Source of the DNA: Annulohypoxylon bovei var. microspora
Lineage: Eukaryota > Ascomycota > Sordariomycetes > Xylariales > Hypoxylaceae
Direction of reading: 5' to 3'
NCBI GenBank assembly: GCA_022836615.1
Contig: MU405226.1
Span: forward strand, 62,001 to 126,000
DNA length: 64,000 nt
Shown here: positions 56,209 through 64,000 of the stretch, piece by piece
How the letters are laid out: the number at the start of each line of letters is the position of its first letter
Numbering within the stretch: the first letter of the stretch is position 1
Program-made: the position numbers and the translations under genes
The notes under the pieces: generated by a model
Told to the model about the DNA's origin: nothing
The model's input: only the letters and a program-made list of their open reading frames with translations
Database searches by the model: none

Positions 56209-57525
56209 TCAATGGGCAGAACCAGACTTATCCTCGCTCAACCTCTCCCGCAGCCAATCCGGCACAAACGCCTTGACCTTGACGGACTGTCCACCACTAC
56301 CCTCCTCATCCGCACCCCACTTCACAACGAACTCGTCTCTAGCAGGATCGAACGGCGCCCCCGCCGTCTCCCCGGGGAGCTCCACGTCCGTCATGATCTG
56401 CAGGCGGCACAGCGCCAGCCCGACGTTGCCCACGCCTCGCAGCCAGGTGCCCGCGCTGCGGCCCTTGGCGCCGTCCCTCCCTATGCTCAGGCTCGCCGGG
56501 ACGTCCTCGGCGGACATCTGTCCATCGCCTCCCGCCCCGTCGATATAAGGCGCGAACTCGAGCTTCCGGGGCGGCGCTGAGGAAGAAGAGGAGGGGTACA
56601 GCAGGACCGGCAGGATGCGCTTGCGCACGACGCCGCGGTGCCGCGTGCGGATCGTCAGCTCCTGGCCCACGTAGCAGCCCTTGCGGAAGTCGATGCCGCC
56701 CGCGACGTCCATGTTGGCCTCGAGCGGCAGCGCCTGCTCGCGCGGGATCTCCGCCTGGCCCTCCGCCACGCCGAGGAGGTACCGCCGGATCCGGTACGCG
56801 GCGTCGTCGCTGCGCGCGAGGTCGAGGGCTAGGGGGCCCGTCCCGCCCCCGAGGCGCAGGATACGGTGGCCCATGCCCGGGGCGCGCGTGTCTGGTAGCG
56901 CGATGCTGCTGGTGAGCTGTGATAGTTGTGTGTCTAGATGTTGCGGTTCGGGAGAGGAAGAAGAGGACGTGGGGTCATCCCAGACCTGCCACGCGGCGCA
57001 CTCGTCCTCGTCCAGGACCCGGCAGTCGAGCTTGCTGCGCAGCTTGTACCGCCTGATGTGCTTGGCCAGGGCGTGCACCTGCTCGGCGTCGACCTCGACC
57101 ACGAAGGCCTCGCCGCCGGCGCCCGCCGCGGCCCCGCCCAGGCCCAGCGTGTCGCGGTACACGAAGACGTCGTGCAGCACGCGGCCCGTGGCGTTCAGGA
57201 ACGCGCCGTAGAACCCCGGCGCGCCGGCCGTCGTGTCGCCCCGCGGCGTGTTGTGCCGCCTGCCGCTACCGCCGCCGCTGGTGCTCGGCTCCGCGACGAC
57301 GGCCTGCGTGACGATGCCGTGCAGGAACCGCGGCGCGTCGGGCCCCGCGACGCTGATCAGCCGCCGCGAGGCGAGGTGCGCGTAGCCGGACGCGGGGGGC
57401 GGCGGAACGGGTGCCCCTCTGCGGGTCGAAGCGGAGAACCGCCGCTGCGAGCGCCGGCACGACTGGCACACGAAGGAGCTTAGGGCTGCGCGGCCGGGGG
57501 CTGTTCGGGGGAGGATCTGCTGCAT
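56209..57525 (-). CDS. IBA57: IBA57/CAF17, mitochondrial iron-sulfur assembly factor
   Basis: Mitochondrial matrix folate-binding-fold protein that acts with Isa1 and Isa2 to insert 4Fe-4S clusters into aconitase-type and radical-SAM enzymes. Intronless, 438 residues. The N terminus is basic with a processing-like RRFSAS (about 28-34). The conserved start of the fold, HLASRRLISVAGPDAPRFLH, is near 50-70, then FYGAFLNATGRVLHDVFVYR and ALAKHIRRYKLRSKLDC. The family signature KGCYVGQE with its key Cys lies near 282-289, just after GGIDFRKG, and is followed by TIRTRHRGVVRKRILPV. Gly/Ser-rich insertions at about 85-100 and 170-180 are local. The gene is very GC-rich compared with its flanks, so there are long open frames on the other strand that are shadows. 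Confidence 0.94.
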   Translation of the reverse strand: MQQILPRTAPGRAALSSFVCQSCRRSQRRFSASTRRGAPVPPPPASGYAHLASRRLISVAGPDAPRFLHGIVTQAVVAEPSTSGGGSGRRHNTPRGDTTAGAPGFYGAFLNATGRVLHDVFVYRDTLGLGGAAAGAGGEAFVVEVDAEQVHALAKHIRRYKLRSKLDCRVLDEDECAAWQVWDDPTSSSSSPEPQHLDTQLSQLTSSIALPDTRAPGMGHRILRLGGGTGPLALDLARSDDAAYRIRRYLLGVAEGQAEIPREQALPLEANMDVAGGIDFRKGCYVGQELTIRTRHRGVVRKRILPVLLYPSSSSSAPPRKLEFAPYIDGAGGDGQMSAEDVPASLSIGRDGAKGRSAGTWLRGVGNVGLALCRLQIMTDVELPGETAGAPFDPARDEFVVKWGADEEGSGGQSVKVKAFVPDWLRERLSEDKSGSAH

Positions 57526-58854
57526 TGCGATGCGTTACGTGGAACGGTGCGGTACTTTACTTGCCGCGTGTGCACGTAGCATCCATGGATGCGTGGGCTA
57601 GCGAGGTTTGAGTTGCGCGATATCGGATCCTTTCGCTAGGTTACTGTACCTACCTTAGTAGTACTATACTGAGGGCATAAACAAGGTTTGGAGCTAGTCG
57701 TTGTCATAGACTTTCTTGTCGTCGGAGTTGACGTGTTACCGCGGGTTCCGGCGGAAGGATAGGATTTGCGATATGATGTAACCGTTTAGATGGAAGGTTC
57801 GCTCTAAAACTTTTGGTAACATGACGGGGAAGCTTCGGGTTCGGGTTCGGGAGGTCGGTAATCGGGCTGGGTCGGCCCCGAAACCCTACCGTCCCTGCTA
57901 TTACCGTAGCTTCTAGTGCAGCTACGGCCCTACGGGGCAGTTACAGGGCATTTATGTACAAGGCTAGGGTTACGTACTTGCCTCGCGACAATTGTCTTGT
58001 TACGGTAACAAGGCCCTATATCCATATCCACCCGACTATCGCGAACTTTTCCGTAGCCTCGGCGCGGGATTAAGTTACAAAGTTAGGTTATGGCTCGTTA
58101 CGCCGGGATGATTATAATGACTCTTGCCCTTACTTCCATCCTATGGTATACTACATACTATAGCATGAATTGGTCACGTTGACTTGATAGGATTCCGTTC
58201 TATCCGCAACTTCATCAATGTTGATGCCTTAATATCTGTTCTCTACGGAATAAAATTCTTGCCAAGACAGTTACGCCGGCCCCGACTTGCCAACAAGTCC
58301 GTTTTATCTGAAACAGCCACGACGACGGAGGTGTTGGCGATGTTGGTTAAGTTAGTACTAGAGTTTACGTGCGCATCTCGCAGGATCCAGGACCCTTAAT
58401 GCATCGCCCGGTAGTCCGTCCGTTCCCACAACGGATATGTGCGTCGCGGGCTTAAGTTATCACGTCAGCGGTATGTAGGTAACTATGTAGAACACCGTAC
58501 CTGTTATCTTCGAAGGATATGTCTGATACGGCTGACATGTTATACTGCTTAAGGTTCTCGGTGGCAACCGGCCATTCTGTCTAGCGTTCAATTCAAGGTG
58601 TGACATAAACATTGTCCGAGTCGAGGAAATAATCCGCGAACAAGTGCTTAATTCTAGGTTAAGTACCTTGTACATAGCATCAAGGTGAACTACTTCACAA
58701 GTGTGCGCTCCTTGCATATGATCCCGATTATGTCTGCCTTATGAAGCCATAATGATCTGCTTGCATGCAGCAGCATAAGTTAAATCAAAGCCCGATTTTG
58801 TGAAACCGCCTGTAACGTATCCATCTGCCTTACACATGTGTCTACGGTATGCAC

Positions 58855-58925
58855 GTATGTGTGTAGGTATGTATGTAGGTATCTACCTGGGTGGGTACTA
58901 GGTAGGTAGGTACGTTAGGTATCAA
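58855..58925. repeat. TAGGTA-rich low-complexity cluster
   Basis: Repeated words gtaggtatgtatgtaggta, tctacctgggtgggtac and taggtaggtaggtacg within 70 bp, partly palindromic. It is the densest copy of a motif scattered over the whole window. Confidence 0.75.
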
Positions 58926-61900
58926 CATGTGGTGTGTGTATGAAGTGGCTTATACGCTGGCAGCATGCTAAGGTCTCGAGAGTCCAATTGCCAACTAGTT
59001 TAGTCATCACATGAAATGTAAAACGGAGGCTAGGCCCTACTCAACGTATAGTACTATACATCGGTAGTGGTCTAGGGTGGTTAGAATCTCGTTCCCTCGA
59101 CCCAGTCAGATCTCGCATAGTCTCTCCATCTGTCGGGCTTGGCCAATTAATATGCAGCCCGCAAATGATTCACACGGTCGTTGGACCATGTAAGTATGAA
59201 TCAGCGCGCGCTCCCCGCCGTCTTCCCACCACACGCTACGCTACACTACACACTTGTGTGTCCAATATGTCCAGTGTGTCCCGCCAGTTTGCAAGATCTC
59301 ACCGCTCCTCTGGATAGGCCAACGTCCAAGCGAGCGCGTCTGTGTGGCTGCTTTGTGACGGCCCCTCTGGCTTCTGGCGGTCGACAATTTAGTTGCATCC
59401 AAAGGCAAGATGACTAACTGGGCTAACTCGTGTAGTAGCCAGCGACCATTCATCCATCCCACTATTATCGACCTGTCCGTAACTGCGCGGAACCTAGTGT
59501 ACAGTAGGTAGGTACATAGCCACACATGACGATGCTTGGCCTTTCCGAGACTTAGCCAACCACGGTTGCGATAGTTAGCCCTGCTAGCAATGCTGCTAGC
59601 AAATACATATCTTCACCGAGTATTCTAGATATTGGATGCTTCTGTTTCATCGGGTTTCGTGAGTGACCAAGATCGGTCACGGGAGAAGCTTTTAGGGCTT
59701 CTTGACTCAGGTCTGTCATTTAGGCCGCTCCCGTGTTTAATTACTTACGCCCGCGCACATACCGGCTTCCAATCGAGTAGATCGTGAGGCGCAAATCTAG
59801 ATCACTCGAATTGAAATGCTAGCATGTAAGCAACTGTTTGGTTAAGCTACTATCGACGTGAGGTAATGAGACATGTGATAACAGCTCAATGGGCAATTTG
59901 CGAAGTTGACGGTAGTAAGAAAACTGTTGGACTGACACTTCGGCGACTACCTATCTGATCTGTCGATTATGGTCTGTTGAACCACAGCGACGGAGCTGTG
60001 CGCATCACCTACCTATGCAAATCATTTGCAATTATGTGTGCAACGTAGATAAACAGAATACGGCATCATATGTTGCAAAGGCGAAGAAATGCGATGTCGA
60101 CAATATCGTGATTTGAATCTCTTAAATATCGGGGTTTGAAAGCAACAGCAACATTCGCGATCTTACATGCCTAGAAGGCCAATATATCGTAAATTAGCGT
60201 AGACGGGTAAAGGCAGCTCTTTGAATTCCAAGCACTGAGGCGCAGGTCAGGTACAGTCATCATCATCATTTAATCACCATTATCGTTAGATGGGAGCCAG
60301 TAGCAGAGAGCAATGAAACCCAAGAGAGGCGGCGGCAGCGAAAATAGACGACTCTTACTGGTTATCTCCTAAGACCGGCGTCCCATCCGTGGGCATAGCG
60401 GTGACAAGCGTAGAAGCTGACCGCAGAATTGGGTTGCCTATGCGGGAGAGCAAGGGGGGCCTGTATAGGCGTGGCCGTGTTGGTGGTAAGTAGCACCTCC
60501 ACGACCTCTCTACATACTTACATAGAAGACCATATTATCTCAGCGCCGTCATCAATCAGTTCGTGCTTCTCCGCTGCCTTTCCCTATTCCGGAAAGAAAC
60601 AGAGCTTAGGTTACACTGAAGCTCTTTTGTTCTCTAAGAAATGATAGGGCAATTGAAAACGAGGAACGACATAGTGCATACTATGCAGCGTCCCCTCGCC
60701 AAACAGCTCCCTAAGACAGGAGCTACCTCTACGTGGACCAGACTGGCGGCGCTGGCATCGCTGACGGTGTAGAAGCTGGCCTGATGTCTGTCGGTTCCAT
60801 TCGTACCGGATGCGAGAAAAGCGCATCCGCAAGACAGAGTAATTGGAATTGAATGGTCCGGCTTAGTTAGGGTCCAGATGATTTCCTCTTAGGCTCTTAG
60901 CTTCCCCTTGCCCTGAGCGGTACTTCTCCGAATTGCCTATTTACATACCGTTAGGAGGAATGATACCCGTAGCAGCCGTAAGTAGCTGTTTCGGCGTACG
61001 TCGTGGGGAATCTAGACCTTGTAAAGGGGACCACGTAGCGTCCGAAAGGGGGAGTCTTAGCACAGACGAGTTCTCCGAGCAAAGCGGGTTATCAGACGAT
61101 CCATACTGAAATCATGACTCAAAATGAAGAATTTGGAAGAGGCTAGGTTCGAGGGGGTTCAATATTCGCGAGATTCAGGCACACTTGTGATGAAAAGAAA
61201 AAAAGAAAAAATATCACGAAAATTATCCACTTAGCTTCAGCATAGATTTTTTTTTCAGCCGGTTCAGGGGATAGAAAGTATCCATACGAACGGTAAACGA
61301 GATTGTGGGGTGTGTCACAGACCTTAAAGATCGCGCGGCAGGATATTATTGGACAACGAACGGCTTTAACATTTGGCTCTGCGCGCGGGAAGGTCCAGAC
61401 AGTTGGGATTTTCTTACCTGAGCTAAACCGAAACTAAGCCATTTAGGGTTAGAGCCCGGTATCTACCTTATATCTTGTACCTTAGTCTTGTGGATCTAAG
61501 ATAATCACCCGACGACCCGACTACAAGGTCCAGTGCCCTGTGCACGGTCCCCCCTCTTCCCCCCCCCCCGAACGAAGAAAAGTACATACGGCCAAGGCCA
61601 AGACTATTATCATGTCTGCCTGATCTGGTGAGCGATTGCCCAGCAGCCCGGTGAAGAGTCAAGCCCTCGCAAGCCCCTACCCAATTGAGAGACAGGGGTA
61701 GGCGAGATAATCTTGGCTTTGTACCTTGACATCAAACCGACCCAAGTCATTTTGCTGCCATAATAATCTCTTTTTAATTCCGGTCTACTTCGGATATTGT
61801 ATTTTCTCCTTACGGACGTAATGGTTTCCTCATTCCATATCCCCTTTCTCTTCATGAGATACCTACCTACATACCTAGCAATACATCATCATATATGCAA

Positions 61901-62277
61901 AACAATTGATGAAAGGCTTCGATTAACAATCAGGATTCGGGTTGACTTCATCATCATGATATGTCATGAAACCCTTTGTTTCAACGAGATCAGGGTCTTT
62001 TTGTGCGCCGGACTTACGTTACTAAGCTAAACCGCTAGCCCGACTACCTAAAGTTGACGAAATATTTCGACAAAATTCGGGAACCGGCACTAACGCGGGG
62101 TTTGTCATCTTTCCGAGTCCCTTCGGACACCTACATAGGTATTTGTCTAGGTCGGATAATCTAGCAATAATTAGTAAATACATAGTTTGTAGTGAGGTAT
62201 AATGAAATTCCGTAGGTTTCGATGACTAGTTGGGACAACCTTGATATGTACCATAGCGGCAAAATGTGGTTTTAGAA

Positions 62278-62335
62278 AATGGTTATTTACAACCAAAAAA
62301 CGGTTATTTACAGCCAAAAAACGGTTGTTAAAAGG
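62278..62335. repeat. 21-bp tandem repeat, two and a half copies
   Basis: Unit aaygGttatttacarccaaa-like: 62278-62298, 62299-62319 and a partial third from 62320 that turns into acggttgttaaaagg. Confidence 0.75.
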
Positions 62336-62779
62336 TGCAAACGATTGTTGTAAAAAGCGAACGATTGTTGTCAGGAAAATGCATTTTATAAGTGGGTCAA
62401 TAGTAAAAGCAATGATCTTATTGGTCAATTTGCGTTAAACCTTAGTAAGCGGCTGCTTAGTTGAATTTAAAATCTTAAAAGTTTTTTTTTTTTACATGTA
62501 AACACCCACAACAACACCACCCACATACACCAGGTAAACCTAATCCCATCGCGTCAAGTTAACTAATATATTAGAATACAACCTACCTATGTAGGTATTC
62601 GTATCAGGTAAGCAAGTATTTCTATCTTGTATTAATCTATTGATCGAATCGAATCTAATCAAGTAGTCGATTTCAACCAGGCTAGATCTAGCAAAGCAAG
62701 TAAACACAGGTCAATATCTAAGGTAAGTTAATCAAGTTCAAATACAATCAGTTCTAGTAAGTCAACTCCAGTTGAATCA

Positions 62780-62843
62780 AACCAACCCAGTCTATCCAAC
62801 CAACCCAGTCTATCCAACCCAGTCTATCCAACCCAGTCTATCC
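62780..62843. repeat. 18/14-bp tandem repeat around cccagtctatcc
   Basis: Two copies of aaccaacccagtctatcc (62780-62797, 62798-62815) then two copies of aacccagtctatcc (62816-62829, 62830-62843). All are exact. Confidence 0.9.
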
Positions 62844-62976
62844 AGGCCAGCAATCTAGTCGCGTCAGGTCAGTATTTAAACCAGTAGGTATGTTTACAAT
62901 TGCCACTCTGTAGCAACCAGTAGTTCATAAAAATTATGCAAATTGTAAACTATCGTATGAAAATAAGAAGCATTTG

Positions 62977-63030
62977 CAGGTCAAAAAGCGTTCTCAGGTC
63001 AAAAAGCGTTTTCAAGTCAACAACCGTTTT
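62977..63030. repeat. 18-bp tandem repeat, three copies
   Basis: Units caggtcaaaaagcgttct (62977-62994), caggtcaaaaagcgtttt (62995-63012) and the diverged caagtcaacaaccgtttt (63013-63030). Confidence 0.85.
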
Positions 63031-63039
63031 CAACCCACC

Positions 63040-63083
63040 AATCATTCGCCCCCAACTAGACGACTATTAATGGGCGAATGATT
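63040..63083. repeat. perfect 12-bp inverted repeat with 20-nt loop
   Basis: aatcattcgccc at 63040-63051 and gggcgaatgatt at 63072-63083. It could form a strong hairpin. There is no U-run after it that would suggest a terminator. Confidence 0.85.
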
Positions 63084-63514
63084 TTTCAATTCAATAACCG
63101 TAATATTTCCCCACATATTGCCGGTACGGTAGCCAGTTAGTAAGATCCCCTCCCACCTCGGCACCGTCGATGTGTGATGATGAATCAACTAATGATTACC
63201 GATATCGCGGCATACACGGGAACGCTTTCTTCCTCACCCACTCCGTCGCACATGACTCAATCACTGGGAATTCTAGATCACATAGATAACTACCGGTAGT
63301 TTACATAATCATGTGACAACTCAGAACAATATTCACGAGGCAGTCAATTAATCACTCGCATGTTTCAAGAAGTAATGTTTGACTAATTATTTGTATTTTT
63401 TATTGATGGGCTTTAACTGCGTCTGTGTGTATGCAGTTATCTTAGAGCCTTCGCTATGTAGTAATTGAAATTCGGTGAAGCGAGGCCAGCCATGTATGTA
63501 TGCATTGTTCCACT

Positions 63515-63605
63515 CGACCTTTGAGATTCGAACCCAGCATACTTTGCATGCGTGCGTGGGTTGAAAACCAGGGAGCGAAAGCAAGCCCCGCTAGTCCAGT
63601 CCTGA
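63515..63605 (-). other. tRNA-like relic with A-box and B-box
   Basis: Read on the minus strand, an A-box-like TGGACTAGCGGG (63598-63587) and a B-box GGTTCGAATCT (63534-63524) are spaced as in a class II tRNA. Between them are a loop with TTTTCAA and a possible variable-arm hairpin GCATG/TATGC. The T stem pairs at four of five positions, but the acceptor stem does not pair. It looks like a decayed tRNA gene or tRNA-derived SINE head, not an active tRNA. Confidence 0.25.
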
Positions 63606-64000
63606 TGTTTACCGCTTTCGGTAATAGTCCTCCAATAGTCCTCCAATAGAAAATAACCTGTGAGCGGTGACATCTGCCTCCCAAATGTGAATGCCTAGTC
63701 TGGTTCTAGGCTGCGGTGATACCCGTCTTTTCCCCATCTTCCTCCTCAGACATTCGTAGTGGGACAAATAAACAAAAAGAAAAATCAAATGAAGTCGCTC
63801 GCGCTTTAAAAATGCCATGCCGCTATTGGTATTTTGAAACGCCGCCCAGATGCAGAAGAAATCACATTACGTCAAACCGGACCCGATGCTGATGCAAGCC
63901 GTGAAATATCAACAACTAAGACAATCCTCCTAGTAGACTGATATCGCGGATACTATCCTTCCTGGATTTCGCGGCGGTAGGTAGTATCCGTCATTGTAGA

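Larger units (their letters stand above)
62278..63083. mobile_element. possible MITE-like element with subterminal inverted repeats
   Basis: A 12-bp word aaaacggttgtt at 62318-62329 recurs as its exact reverse complement aacaaccgtttt at 63019-63030, about 690 bp apart. Each copy sits at the edge of a short tandem array (21-bp units on the left, 18-bp units on the right). A perfect 12-bp hairpin lies at the right end (63040-63083). There is no ORF for a transposase inside. Target-site duplications and copy number cannot be judged from one window, so the call is tentative. Confidence 0.33.
57526..64000. other. 6.5-kb region without recognisable genes
   Basis: From the IBA57 start to the window end I find no ORF with a domain, signal peptide or coding bias. 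It contains TAGGTAGG clusters (58861-58920, 59505-59515, 61862-61880, 62581-62600), microsatellite-like stretches and short tandem repeats, an inverted-repeat element (62278-63083) and a tRNA-like relic (63515-63605). It may be a gene-poor accessory segment or the edge of one. Confidence 0.55.

Noticed and set aside
56212..57483. Long plus-strand ORFs opposite IBA57
   Set aside because: They are caused by high GC3 in IBA57; the products are Ala/Arg/Pro-rich and without domains.
59181..59525. Opposed ORFs of 78 and 94 residues in the gene-poor end
   Set aside because: No domain, Pro/Cys-rich by composition, and no splice-supported extension.
1..64000. CRISPR array, bacterial operon, rRNA gene or polyketide/peptide-synthetase cluster
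   Set aside because: No regular spacer arrays, no rRNA-like blocks and no PKS, NRPS or terpene-synthase motifs were seen; the introns show a eukaryote.

Overview
The window looks like nuclear DNA of a filamentous ascomycete (Pezizomycotina, most likely Sordariomycetes). The reasons are short GT-AG introns with CTAAC/CTGAC branch sites, a HET-domain gene, 2EXR, DUF7702 and DUF7137 fungal families, and a killer-toxin-like LysM chitinase. The species cannot be named from the sequence. TAGGTAGG/CCTACCTA motifs are scattered through the intergenic DNA. I support 22 protein genes plus one weaker small ORF. Most gene models were rebuilt by hand from splice sites and reading frame.

Layout. 1.3-3.2 kb: alternative mitochondrial NADH dehydrogenase (+). 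4.6-6.3 kb: four-exon GNAT acetyltransferase (-). 9.8-11.6 kb: single-pass membrane protein (+). 13.4-14.8 kb: fungal-specific protein (+). 16.5-17.7 kb: BRCT protein with acidic heptad repeats (+). 18.2-19.4 kb: SNARE USE1 (-). 20.2-22.9 kb: decapping enzyme DCP2 (-). 24.4-26.3 kb: small ORF (+) and a seven-exon RRM protein with a 10-nt microexon and a GC-AG intron (-). 29.3-30.2 kb: DUF7137 secreted protein (+). 30.6-32.1 kb: CDK11-type kinase (-), divergent from NDUFAF7 (+, 32.5-34.2 kb). 34.6-36.6 kb: PTM1-type seven-TM protein (-), divergent from a U-box cyclophilin (+, 37.2-38.9 kb). 39.2-41.2 kb: HET protein (-). 42.5-43.3 kb: DUF7702 membrane protein (+). 43.9-45.0 kb: KTI12 (+).

45.6-53.9 kb holds a secreted-protein locus. 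It contains a 1356-residue chitinase with three LysM-like modules and a type 1 chitin-binding module, built like the alpha/beta subunit of the yeast killer toxin zymocin (-). A divergent secreted protein of 284 residues (+), a 2EXR protein (-) and a LysM-WSC secreted protein (+) follow. KTI12, the Elongator factor named for insensitivity to that toxin, sits directly beside it. This is the most interesting region of the window. The toxin reading is inference; only the chitinase architecture is directly visible. 54.7-57.5 kb: spliceosomal-type J protein (+) and mitochondrial IBA57 (-).

57.5-64 kb has no recognisable gene. It carries short tandem repeats, a perfect 12-bp hairpin, a possible small MITE-like element and a tRNA-like relic. 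The housekeeping genes (mitochondrial, mRNA decay, splicing, ER traffic) show no operon-like logic. Neighbours are mostly in divergent or convergent pairs with 350-750 bp between them.
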